This document shows, piece after piece, positions 28,290-34,707 of a DNA stretch of 64,000 nucleotides (the first letter of the stretch is position 1; the number at the start of each line of letters is the position of its first letter). The stretch comes from an uncultured Micrococcales bacterium (GTDB lineage Bacteria > Actinomycetota > Actinomycetes > Actinomycetales > Microbacteriaceae), in NCBI GenBank assembly GCA_913062975.1, contig CAJXZO010000001.1, positions 124,001 to 188,000 of the forward strand. Reading direction: 5' to 3'. The notes beneath the pieces are model-generated. The model saw only the letters and a program-made list of their open reading frames with translations. It searched no databases and was not told the DNA's origin. A program made the position numbers and the translations under genes.

Positions 28290-29786
28290 TTACTGAACAG
28301 AGCCTCTCAGTTTGTAATAGGCGGCCGACCACTCAAGTTCTTTTTCAAAAGAGCGTCTTTGAGTATCTTCGTCAATTTCTACAAGCTCGACCTCAGCGAT
28401 CCGAGCAAAGTCCTGGATGGTTTCTTCAGCGACACCTTTGGTCAAAACTGTGTGGTGAGATCCGCCGGCCAGCATCCAAGCCTCAGCGGAAAGTTGCAAG
28501 GAAGGTTTTGGCTCCCATACAGCGTGCGCAACGGGAAGATTTGTCAACTTTTCAGTTGGCGGCACAACGTCAATTTCGTTGGAGATTAGGCGGTAGCGAG
28601 ACCCCATATCCACCAAGCAAACAACTCGACCGGCTCCGGGATCAGCGGTAAACACCATCCTGACAGGGTCCTCTTTGCCACCAATGCCCAGCGGGTGAAT
28701 CTCAATTTTTGGCTTTGAGTCTGTTATTGAAGGGCAAACTTCGAGCATGTGAGCACCAAGCACCTTTGGCTTTCCTGGACCCATGTGATAGGTGTAGTCC
28801 TCCATGAATGAACTTCCACTTCCCGAATCCATACGTTTCACGATTGCCAACAAAGCTGCAGTTTTCCAGTCACCCTCTCCTGCGAAGCCATAGCCGTCTG
28901 CCATAAGTCTTTGAACTGCGAGACCAGGTAGTTGCCTCAGTGTTCCGAGATCCTCGAAATTGGATGTAAAAGCGTGGTAGCCGCCAGATTCCAAAATGTC
29001 ACGGAGTGCAATTTCTATCTTTGCGCCATAGACCAGAGACTCTCTGCGATCACCGTCTGGCATTAGCTCCGGGGCAAGCTCATAAAGCTCTCCATACTCC
29101 TTGCTTAGTTTTTCAGCCTCAGAGTCCGATACTTGTTCAACTCTGTCCACAAGAGTGTTTACGCCAATTTGTTCAATGCTCATGCCGAAGGTTATCTGTG
29201 CACTCACCTTGTCTCCATCGGTAACTGCCACGTAGCGCATGTTGTCTCCGAAGCGAGCCAACTTTAGGTTCTGACTTAGGTTCCAGCCCTTGCACGCAGA
29301 AACCCAATTGCTGATTCTGGTCGAGACAGACGATTCGGTTGGGTGACCGACAACGATTTTTCTAGCAATGCTCATTTTGGAAAGAATGTGAGCGTATTCT
29401 CTGTCGCCATGCGCAGCCTGATTCAGATTCATAAAGTCCATGTCGATGGTGCCCCAAGGAAGCGATTGACCAGCTTGGGTGTGCAAGTGTAAGAGCGGCT
29501 TAGTTAGTTTTGAAAGTCCCGATATCCACATCTTGGCAGGGCTAAATGTGTGCATCCAAGTGATTACACCGATGCAATTCTCGTCAGCCGAAGCATCGAC
29601 CATAGCCTGCAAAATGCCGTCACTGGTTTTTAAAGTCGGCTTCCAAATGATTTCAACATCACCAGCTAAACCCTCGGAAAGTTGTGCCACGACATTTTGA
29701 GACTGTGAGTCAACTTGTTTTAGAGTTTCTTCCCCATAAAGATTTTGACTCCCGGTTAGGAACCAAATTTTCTGTGAACTTGCCAT
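28290..29786 (-). CDS. araA: L-arabinose isomerase
   Basis: A 498-residue metal-dependent isomerase turning L-arabinose into L-ribulose. The N-terminal WFLTGSQNLYG, the SGSSFMEDYTYH region (near 320-335) and the AGGSHHTVL region (near 441-450) hold the Glu/His metal and catalytic residues of AraA. ATG 29786 follows GGAGGAG. An operator for the LacI protein lies 22-39 bases upstream. With AraD it makes two of three steps of arabinose catabolism; the kinase AraB is absent here. Confidence 0.96.
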   Translation of the reverse strand: MASSQKIWFLTGSQNLYGEETLKQVDSQSQNVVAQLSEGLAGDVEIIWKPTLKTSDGILQAMVDASADENCIGVITWMHTFSPAKMWISGLSKLTKPLLHLHTQAGQSLPWGTIDMDFMNLNQAAHGDREYAHILSKMSIARKIVVGHPTESSVSTRISNWVSACKGWNLSQNLKLARFGDNMRYVAVTDGDKVSAQITFGMSIEQIGVNTLVDRVEQVSDSEAEKLSKEYGELYELAPELMPDGDRRESLVYGAKIEIALRDILESGGYHAFTSNFEDLGTLRQLPGLAVQRLMADGYGFAGEGDWKTAALLAIVKRMDSGSGSSFMEDYTYHMGPGKPKVLGAHMLEVCPSITDSKPKIEIHPLGIGGKEDPVRMVFTADPGAGRVVCLVDMGSRYRLISNEIDVVPPTEKLTNLPVAHAVWEPKPSLQLSAEAWMLAGGSHHTVLTKGVAEETIQDFARIAEVELVEIDEDTQRRSFEKELEWSAAYYKLRGSVQ

Positions 29787-29807
29787 TTACACTCCTCCAA
29801 CTGAAAA

Positions 29808-29825
29808 GATGTTAGCGTTCACATT
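29808..29825. promoter_or_regulatory. LacI-family operator (araA)
   Basis: GATGTTAGCGTTCACATT matches the operator at 26271-26288 in 13 to 14 of 18 positions, including the central TTAGCG block. On the minus strand a weak -35 (TTGGTG, 29829-29834) lies upstream and a weak -10 (CATCTT) downstream, the same geometry as the first site. Confidence 0.7.
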
Positions 29826-29923
29826 AGCACCAATACCTTTGACTATCTTGCTATTCTTTTGCTAACTGACTGTTCCCGAATAGATCCCAACTGCATAGCT
29901 AAGGCTCGAAAAAGCGGTGATTG

Positions 29924-29987
29924 GTGAAACGGGACCCCTCAATACAAGTCGACTGTGCGAGATTTGAAACCGATCTGACCGTTTCAC
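29924..29987. repeat. Inverted repeat downstream of tRNA-Lys
   Basis: GTGAAACGG (29924-29932) and CCGTTTCAC (29979-29987) are perfect inverted copies separated by 46 bases. They lie just past the 3' end of the tRNA (minus strand). The rest of the 29826-29998 interval shows no gene or recognised family. It could form an RNA stem after the tRNA or be a protein site. Confidence 0.4.
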
Positions 29988-29998
29988 ATGACTCAAAG

Positions 29999-30071
29999 TA
30001 CGCCCCCCGGGACTTGAACCCGGAACCCACTGATTAAGAGTCAGTTGCTCTGCCGATTGAGCTAGAGGCGC
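29999..30071 (-). tRNA. tRNA-Lys (anticodon CTT)
   Basis: A 73-base cloverleaf on the minus strand. The D arm is GCTC...GAGC, the anticodon stem ACTGA/TCAGT encloses loop CTCTTAA with anticodon CTT, and the T arm is CCGGG-TTCAAGT-CCCGG. The acceptor stem GCGCCTC pairs with GGGGCGT (one G-T pair at the end). The CCA end is not encoded. Confidence 0.95.
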
Positions 30072-30082
30072 ATCAGCGATAA

Positions 30083-30111
30083 ATACTAGCATCATTAGCC
30101 GCTCACGCTAA
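30083..30111 (-). promoter_or_regulatory. Promoter of tRNA-Lys
   Basis: Minus-strand TTAGCG (30106-30111) and TAGTAT (30083-30088) are 17 bases apart, with the -10 ending 11 bases before the tRNA 5' end. Confidence 0.5.
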
Positions 30112-30145
30112 GGGCGAACGAGTCCGCCTGCCCCGAAATATTCAA

Positions 30146-30151
30146 TAAAGT
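30146..30151 (+). promoter_or_regulatory. Leaderless -10 element for second peroxiredoxin
   Basis: TAAAGT, then six bases, then ATG 30158, with no ribosome binding site. Confidence 0.55.
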
Positions 30152-30157
30152 TATTAC

Positions 30158-30643
30158 ATGGGAAATGATTCAGAGGCCGCTTTGCAGTTGGAGCAGGGGC
30201 AATTTGCTCCAGATTTCGTGCTTCCCAATCAAGATGGGATGATGCGTTCGCTTGAGGATTATCAAGGTAGTGGGCTAATCCTCTATTTTTTTCCCGCTGC
30301 TGCCTCACCTGGGTGTTCGAAAGAAGCAAGTGACTTTGATGGGAACATCCAAGAATTTGATGCGCTTGGCTACCAGATTGTTGGGATCTCTCCTGACAAA
30401 GTGAAAAGACTAAAGGGTTTCCATGAAGTGCTTCAATTGAAGTTTGATCTCCTCAGTGACCTCAGCACAGCTGTTCACAAACAATTTGGCGCCTATGGCG
30501 ATAAAAGTGTTTTTGGAAGACTTTATAAAGGCGTTCTCCGCTCAACCATGATCATCGACAAGGATGGAGCCATCAAGCATGCGATGTATGGGGTGAAGTC
30601 AACCGGTCATGTCGAACACCTGCTGGAGATGCTCAAGTCCTAG
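30158..30643 (+). CDS. BCP/PrxQ-family peroxiredoxin without resolving cysteine
   Basis: A 161-residue peroxiredoxin related to the one at 16896. The peroxidatic cysteine is Cys53 (SPGCSKEAS). The residue five positions later, Cys in the other paralogue, is Ser58, and no other cysteine is seen in the protein. It should therefore work as a one-Cys enzyme with an external thiol as reductant. FAPDFVLPN and the LRSTMIIDKDG segment are normal for the family. Convergent with the next gene, overlapping by the CTAG tetranucleotide. Confidence 0.92.
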   Translation: MGNDSEAALQLEQGQFAPDFVLPNQDGMMRSLEDYQGSGLILYFFPAAASPGCSKEASDFDGNIQEFDALGYQIVGISPDKVKRLKGFHEVLQLKFDLLSDLSTAVHKQFGAYGDKSVFGRLYKGVLRSTMIIDKDGAIKHAMYGVKSTGHVEHLLEMLKS

Positions 30644-31011
30644 TTTTTCTCGGAAATCTGTTTTCCAATATTTCGACTAAGCAATATCACCAGCGCAATG
30701 ATTGCAGGACCAAGAATCAACCAGCCCAGCAGCAGGTTTTGAGGTATTGCCGCCAAACCTAAAATCACACCCATTATTTGAATAACCACAGAAGAAGATA
30801 AAGCCCAGCGTCTTCTGTTTCTTAGTCCGACTGTTGTTCCTATAAGCCAACCGCTGAAAGCGACCATAACCAGCAGCAAAGAAACACTGCTTACAAAGTC
30901 AATGCCTTGGCCATTGAAAAATTGAAAGGTCCAGATCCCGGTCAACACGGAAACACCTACAGCTTGCAACGTGACAATCGCAACCAATGAAACAAATTGA
31001 GCTGACCGCAT
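30640..31011 (-). CDS. Four-helix membrane protein, unknown function
   Basis: A 123-residue protein with four hydrophobic segments (about 7-28, 43-63, 72-88 and 94-112), a basic NRRRW loop between the second and third, and a polar C-terminus (KQISEKN). No family is recognised with confidence. ATG 31011 has AGAGAG upstream as a weak ribosome site. It is divergent from the whiB1-like gene and overlaps the peroxiredoxin stop by 4 bases. Confidence 0.7.
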   Translation of the reverse strand: MRSAQFVSLVAIVTLQAVGVSVLTGIWTFQFFNGQGIDFVSSVSLLLVMVAFSGWLIGTTVGLRNRRRWALSSSVVIQIMGVILGLAAIPQNLLLGWLILGPAIIALVILLSRNIGKQISEKN

Positions 31012-31123
31012 AATTTCTCTCTATCTATTGCTTTCGAGGTTTGACTGTGAAAACATTTCCAACGTTACTGTGCAAACGGATAAGTCGGCAAATGCTGGCT
31101 TCAACCAAGGAATAACAAAAAAT

Positions 31124-31378
31124 ATGGACATGTCTTGGCTGAATGAGGCTCGATGCCTCAATGAAGATCCAGAGCTCTTCTTCCCTGTGGGCAACACCGG
31201 CCCCGCGCTGGAACAAATCGAACAGGCCAAATCAATTTGCAGGCAATGTAATGTTGCAGCTCAATGTCTTGAGTATGCGATTCGTGAGAACCAGGACACT
31301 GGTGTCTGGGGTGGTCTTAGTGAGGATGAGCGTCGCTCACTGAAGCGTAAATACGCCAGGGCCCGCAGAGCCGGCTAA
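31124..31378 (+). CDS. whiB1: WhiB-family Fe-S regulator (WhiB1-like)
   Basis: An 84-residue WhiB protein. Cluster ligands Cys11, Cys39, Cys42 and Cys48 fit the C-Xn-C-X2-C-X5-C pattern, followed by GVWGGLSEDERR and a basic tail that binds DNA. ELFFPVGNTGPA is characteristic of WhiB1, whose 4Fe-4S cluster reacts with NO and which binds the primary sigma factor. ATG 31124 is chosen for conservation; the longer frame from 31028 is unlike the family. Convergent with pdtaS (4-base overlap), the same whiB1/pdtaS neighbourhood known in Mycobacterium. Confidence 0.93.
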   Translation: MDMSWLNEARCLNEDPELFFPVGNTGPALEQIEQAKSICRQCNVAAQCLEYAIRENQDTGVWGGLSEDERRSLKRKYARARRAG

Positions 31379-32808
31379 CAGGGTATAGAAAGTTTGACCC
31401 TAGTTCCACCTCTAATTGGAGCAGTCCAGCTAATGCTTCCTCTGAGTTCACCCTCAACCAAACTTCTGATGATCTGAGTTCCCAGGCCAGAACCCTCTTT
31501 GCCCTCTGGCATGCCAATGCCGTCATCGGTCACTTCAACATCTAATCGATTGTTTTCACGGGTAACGCTTACCATCACATCACCACTTCTGTCACGCAGT
31601 CCGTGCTCAACTGCGTTGCTGACAATCTCAGTCAGGGCGATCGCCAGCGGTGTTGCTCGCTCACTTGGAATTTCCCCAAACCGCCCATCAATCTTGGTCT
31701 CAACGGTTGCTCTGTAGCTTGCAAACAACTCCCCCACCAAATTCAGAATTTGCTGAAACACTAAATCGAATTCAACATCCTGTTGACTGAGCTCGCTCAG
31801 TGCCTCGTGAACCAGTCCAATGGCATTCACTCGCCTGAGGGCCTGTTGCAAAGAGTTTTTCACCTCTTCGCTGTCAGATTTTCTTGCTTGAATCTTTAGC
31901 AAACTGGACACTGTCTGCAGATTATTTTTCACTCGATGGTGAATCTCCCTAATGGTCACGTCCTTGGTAATTAGCTCTCGTTCTCTGTCTCGAAGTTGTG
32001 TAACATCCCTAACCAGAATTAATCCCCCGATGCGTTCACCTTCGCTAATCAGCGGTATTGATCTAATTGAGAGAGTCGAATTCAGAGTGCTGAGATCACT
32101 TCGCCAGCTGTCCTTGGCTGTGAGCACCATTGGAAGCCCCTCATCCACTTGCAACAGTGAACTATTGCCACCAACGGCTAATTCAGCTAACAACTCCCCC
32201 TCGAGCTCTCCTTCAATGCCTGCTCTGTTGAAAGCACTCAGCGCATTGGGGCTCGCAAAGGTAACGCGACCCTCTTTATCAACCCTGATAAGACCATCAT
32301 TGGCCCGCGGGGCACCTCGCTTGGGTCCAGTCCCTGCATCTCTGTTGGGGAAATTTCCATTGCTCACCATGTTCAATAGATCATTTGCACAGGAGAGATA
32401 CGCCTTTTCCAGCTTGGAGGAGTAAAAACCCGCTCGGTTGGAGGTGTGCCTGGTGATAACGGCAATTGGTTCCCCTGAACTGTTGTTCACAGGAACTGCA
32501 GTTAGCTGATCTGGGTTGTCATAGTCTTTGGAGCCTGCTGAGGTGGAAATTTTATTCTGCTTCCAGGCAAGCTCTATCTGGATCTCCCAATTTCGTTGCG
32601 GGAAATTATCTGTGATGTCTCGATAAAACCTGGTTGCAGCCGACGACGGGCGGGCATGACCGGCGGCAATAAACCCTTCCTTTGTGGGAACCCACATCAC
32701 AAGGTCGGCAAACGCCAAATCAGCTATCAGCTGCCAATCCGCCATCAATGCTTCCAGCCAAATCACAGACTGCTCGGTCACCGATGCTTTCTGCCAGAAG
32801 TTGGTCAC
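31375..32808 (-). CDS. pdtaS: Sensor histidine kinase, PdtaS-like
   Basis: A 477-residue soluble kinase. Residues 1-150 are a GAF-like domain, about 170-270 a PAS domain, then a HisKA_2 domain with EIHHRVKNNLQ (phospho-acceptor His290-291) and an HATPase domain with TEIVSNAVEHG and DDGIGMP. In actinobacteria PdtaS signals to the RNA-binding antiterminator PdtaR, which is not in this window. GTG 32808 starts nine bases after the TAG stop of the upstream gene, without a ribosome site; TAGAAT overlaps that stop in leaderless position. Confidence 0.93.
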   Translation of the reverse strand: MTNFWQKASVTEQSVIWLEALMADWQLIADLAFADLVMWVPTKEGFIAAGHARPSSAATRFYRDITDNFPQRNWEIQIELAWKQNKISTSAGSKDYDNPDQLTAVPVNNSSGEPIAVITRHTSNRAGFYSSKLEKAYLSCANDLLNMVSNGNFPNRDAGTGPKRGAPRANDGLIRVDKEGRVTFASPNALSAFNRAGIEGELEGELLAELAVGGNSSLLQVDEGLPMVLTAKDSWRSDLSTLNSTLSIRSIPLISEGERIGGLILVRDVTQLRDRERELITKDVTIREIHHRVKNNLQTVSSLLKIQARKSDSEEVKNSLQQALRRVNAIGLVHEALSELSQQDVEFDLVFQQILNLVGELFASYRATVETKIDGRFGEIPSERATPLAIALTEIVSNAVEHGLRDRSGDVMVSVTRENNRLDVEVTDDGIGMPEGKEGSGLGTQIIRSLVEGELRGSISWTAPIRGGTRVKLSIPC

Positions 32809-32817
32809 ATCCGAATT

Positions 32818-33603
32818 CTAGTGATTGGAATCAACTCGAGTTTGAATAAGGTTTTTGATAGCAATGCTTATGGGAGATTTCTTACTCACCTCGCCAACAC
32901 TCATGCCCTTGGCAATGGCTGAGGTCAGGTTGTCATCCTCCTCAATAATCTCTAGCAAAGGGCTACCGGTGTTTTCCTGAATCACTGTTTTCAAGGCTTT
33001 CCTGCCACCTGCCCCAAGCGATCCTGCACGATAAAGATTTGCCAGCAGGTCTGAATCGAATTCATTCCAAAAAAGCTTGGTAATTCCCTCGGGATCTGCT
33101 CTAAAAACTCCATAGGATTTCTCTGAAGCGTCAATAGCCTCAGACTGAAGCTCAAATAGCTTGTGATTAATCGTTTTTGAATAAAGCTTCCCCAGGTCTA
33201 AAACAATTTCGTCATACCAATTCGCAAGTTGCATCAACAAAGCAGTGATAGCACCATCCTTAACTGCATTGAACCTGCTCTGAACCGGCATTCCAGCCAT
33301 TAGATGCAATTGTTTGTGATCTTCACTCTGGACAACCAACTGCTCTAAGTTGGTGGCATCCAGACGAGACTGAGTAGCCAATCTCAATCCCGCCTGCAAG
33401 CCACTGGGGTAATCGTCAATTGCTAAAAACACCATCAACGACGGATCTACCAAATCAAGGTCAATCAATAGTGTTCTGCGACCTAGCCTCGACAGTTCAG
33501 CGGCATACTCCAAGCTCAAAATGCTTGCCCCACTAGCACCGGTTGACCAAAAACTAGTTATCGCGTTTTCTAGCTCAATTGACTTGGGGGCACTGGTTTT
33601 CAT
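32818..33603 (-). CDS. MinD/CpaE-like protein lacking the Walker A lysine
   Basis: A 261-residue protein with the ParA/MinD layout: STGASGAS at the P-loop position (about 18-25), LIDLDLVDPSL for the A' aspartates (about 45-55) and IVLDLGKL for Walker B (about 132-139). The P-loop has no lysine, so ATP hydrolysis is doubtful. It resembles CpaE/TadZ-type localisation proteins. Its ATG overlaps the SAF-domain gene stop by 4 bases. No tad pilus genes are nearby, so the pair is an orphan. Function unknown. Confidence 0.7.
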   Translation of the reverse strand: MKTSAPKSIELENAITSFWSTGASGASILSLEYAAELSRLGRRTLLIDLDLVDPSLMVFLAIDDYPSGLQAGLRLATQSRLDATNLEQLVVQSEDHKQLHLMAGMPVQSRFNAVKDGAITALLMQLANWYDEIVLDLGKLYSKTINHKLFELQSEAIDASEKSYGVFRADPEGITKLFWNEFDSDLLANLYRAGSLGAGGRKALKTVIQENTGSPLLEIIEEDDNLTSAIAKGMSVGEVSKKSPISIAIKNLIQTRVDSNH

Positions 33604-34193
33604 AGCCCTGGCTCAACTAAGAACACCTTTTGATCCGAAGCCATTGATTTCAGAACCTCGGGAAGCGTGGATTCAGGGATAGTGATTTCAACATAGGGTT
33701 GCTCATCAGCGAATAGACCCTCACTTGTCTCCACTTCAACTAATCGACCAACTGCCAATTGCACCGCAGGCTTTAGTTGCTCAAACTGCTCCCCAGAGAC
33801 AACCCACAATCCCACCAGATCACCAATGCGCAGACTGTTGGCGACAGGAAGCTCAGGCTTGAAGCGAATCATCGTAAAGCCCTTAGGCCCGGTGGTCTGA
33901 ACCTGGGATTTAGCCAGTATTTCACCCTGAGCAATGGATTTTCCAAGAACAGATCCTGAAGGAAACTGCTCAGCCACGAAATAAGAGTTATTAGTTTCAG
34001 GGAGGCTGACACCAGCTGCTTCAAAATCAGCAATAGAAAGTTGCTGACCAGCGGATAGGTCCCTCTTGGCAATCAGTAGTTCTGGAACGGGTCTCGAAAA
34101 CTGCAGAATGGCAATAACCACTAATGCAGCTGATAAACCAATGCTGACCAAGACCAAAGGACTAATTGCTCGTCGAATCTTTCTCAATTTCAT
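33600..34193 (-). CDS. SAF-domain membrane-anchored protein (CpaB-like)
   Basis: A 197-residue protein with an N-terminal transmembrane helix (about 10-30) and an extracytoplasmic SAF domain (about 38-100, AKRDLSAGQQLSIADF). SAF domains occur in CpaB/RcpC pilus proteins and in P-ring chaperones. ATG 34193 is assumed; no ribosome site is visible, and GTG 34217 in frame is an alternative. Coupled to the MinD-like gene. No flagellar or Tad genes are seen nearby. Confidence 0.75.
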   Translation of the reverse strand: MKLRKIRRAISPLVLVSIGLSAALVVIAILQFSRPVPELLIAKRDLSAGQQLSIADFEAAGVSLPETNNSYFVAEQFPSGSVLGKSIAQGEILAKSQVQTTGPKGFTMIRFKPELPVANSLRIGDLVGLWVVSGEQFEQLKPAVQLAVGRLVEVETSEGLFADEQPYVEITIPESTLPEVLKSMASDQKVFLVEPGL

Positions 34194-34232
34194 AAGGACA
34201 AATAAGCAGAAAAACACTCATCTGAGTTTCTG

Positions 34233-34271
34233 TTGTCCACAACCACCGACCTTTTCCGAGAGTTATCCACA
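34233..34271 (+). promoter_or_regulatory. Two DnaA boxes
   Basis: TTGTCCACA (34233-34241) and TTATCCACA (34263-34271) are exact actinobacterial and E. coli consensus DnaA boxes, in the same orientation and 30 bases apart, about three helical turns. They lie between the SAF gene and the Rv3235-like gene. dnaA, dnaN and an AT-rich unwinding region are absent, so this is not the origin; a DnaA-regulated promoter or a DnaA-titration site is possible. Confidence 0.6.
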
Positions 34272-34347
34272 ACCCCCAAATGGGGTACTGGCAAACTCAT
34301 AGGGCTTTCTCTAAGTTCTAAATACTCCAAACGAAAGGGGGGACAAA

Positions 34348-34707
34348 ATGAACAAAACAGCAAAAGGAAACAGTGAAGTAAAACAAATCATCGCCCAGCT
34401 AGGTCAGGTATATGTAGACATCCTCGGGGGTATGCGAGGGCCTGAGCAATTATCAAGATGGCTAACTGAAGAAACCTATCTTGAGGTTGCCAATCAGCAT
34501 TGTTTGGAGAATCGAGCCCGGGCTAGAAAAGGTGAGGCGAATCAGCGCGAGTTTTTCGCTGTTGCCACGGCTGAAACGTTCCCTTGTCCCAAAAACACAA
34601 TCGAGGCCGTGGTCATTGTCAAATCATCTAATTCCGTGCGCGCAATCAGCATGAAGCTGAACAAGATTTACAGTCGCTGGAGAGTTACCCACATTGAAAT
34701 TATTTAG
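34348..34707 (+). CDS. Rv3235/DUF6459-like conserved actinobacterial protein
   Basis: A 119-residue protein found beside secA in actinobacteria. It has a helical half ([20 protein letters not shown], about 22-41) and a beta-rich half ending in a W-x-V-T-H-I strand, a layout like a small NTF2/SnoaL-type fold. No catalytic motif can be named. AAAGGGGGG is a strong ribosome site before ATG 34348. Two DnaA boxes are upstream. It overlaps the convergent secA stop by 4 bases (TTAG). Confidence 0.7.
   Translation: MNKTAKGNSEVKQIIAQLGQVYVDILGGMRGPEQLSRWLTEETYLEVANQHCLENRARARKGEANQREFFAVATAETFPCPKNTIEAVVIVKSSNSVRAISMKLNKIYSRWRVTHIEII

Noticed and set aside
29862-30095. Protein-coding frame over the tRNA-Lys region
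   Set aside because: It overlaps the tRNA on the same strand and has no ribosome site or family resemblance.
32818-34193. Part of a Tad pilus cluster
   Set aside because: The required secretion ATPase, membrane platform genes and pilin are absent from the neighbourhood.
34233-34271. Origin of replication
   Set aside because: Only two DnaA boxes are present, without dnaA/dnaN neighbours, a larger box cluster or an AT-rich unwinding region.
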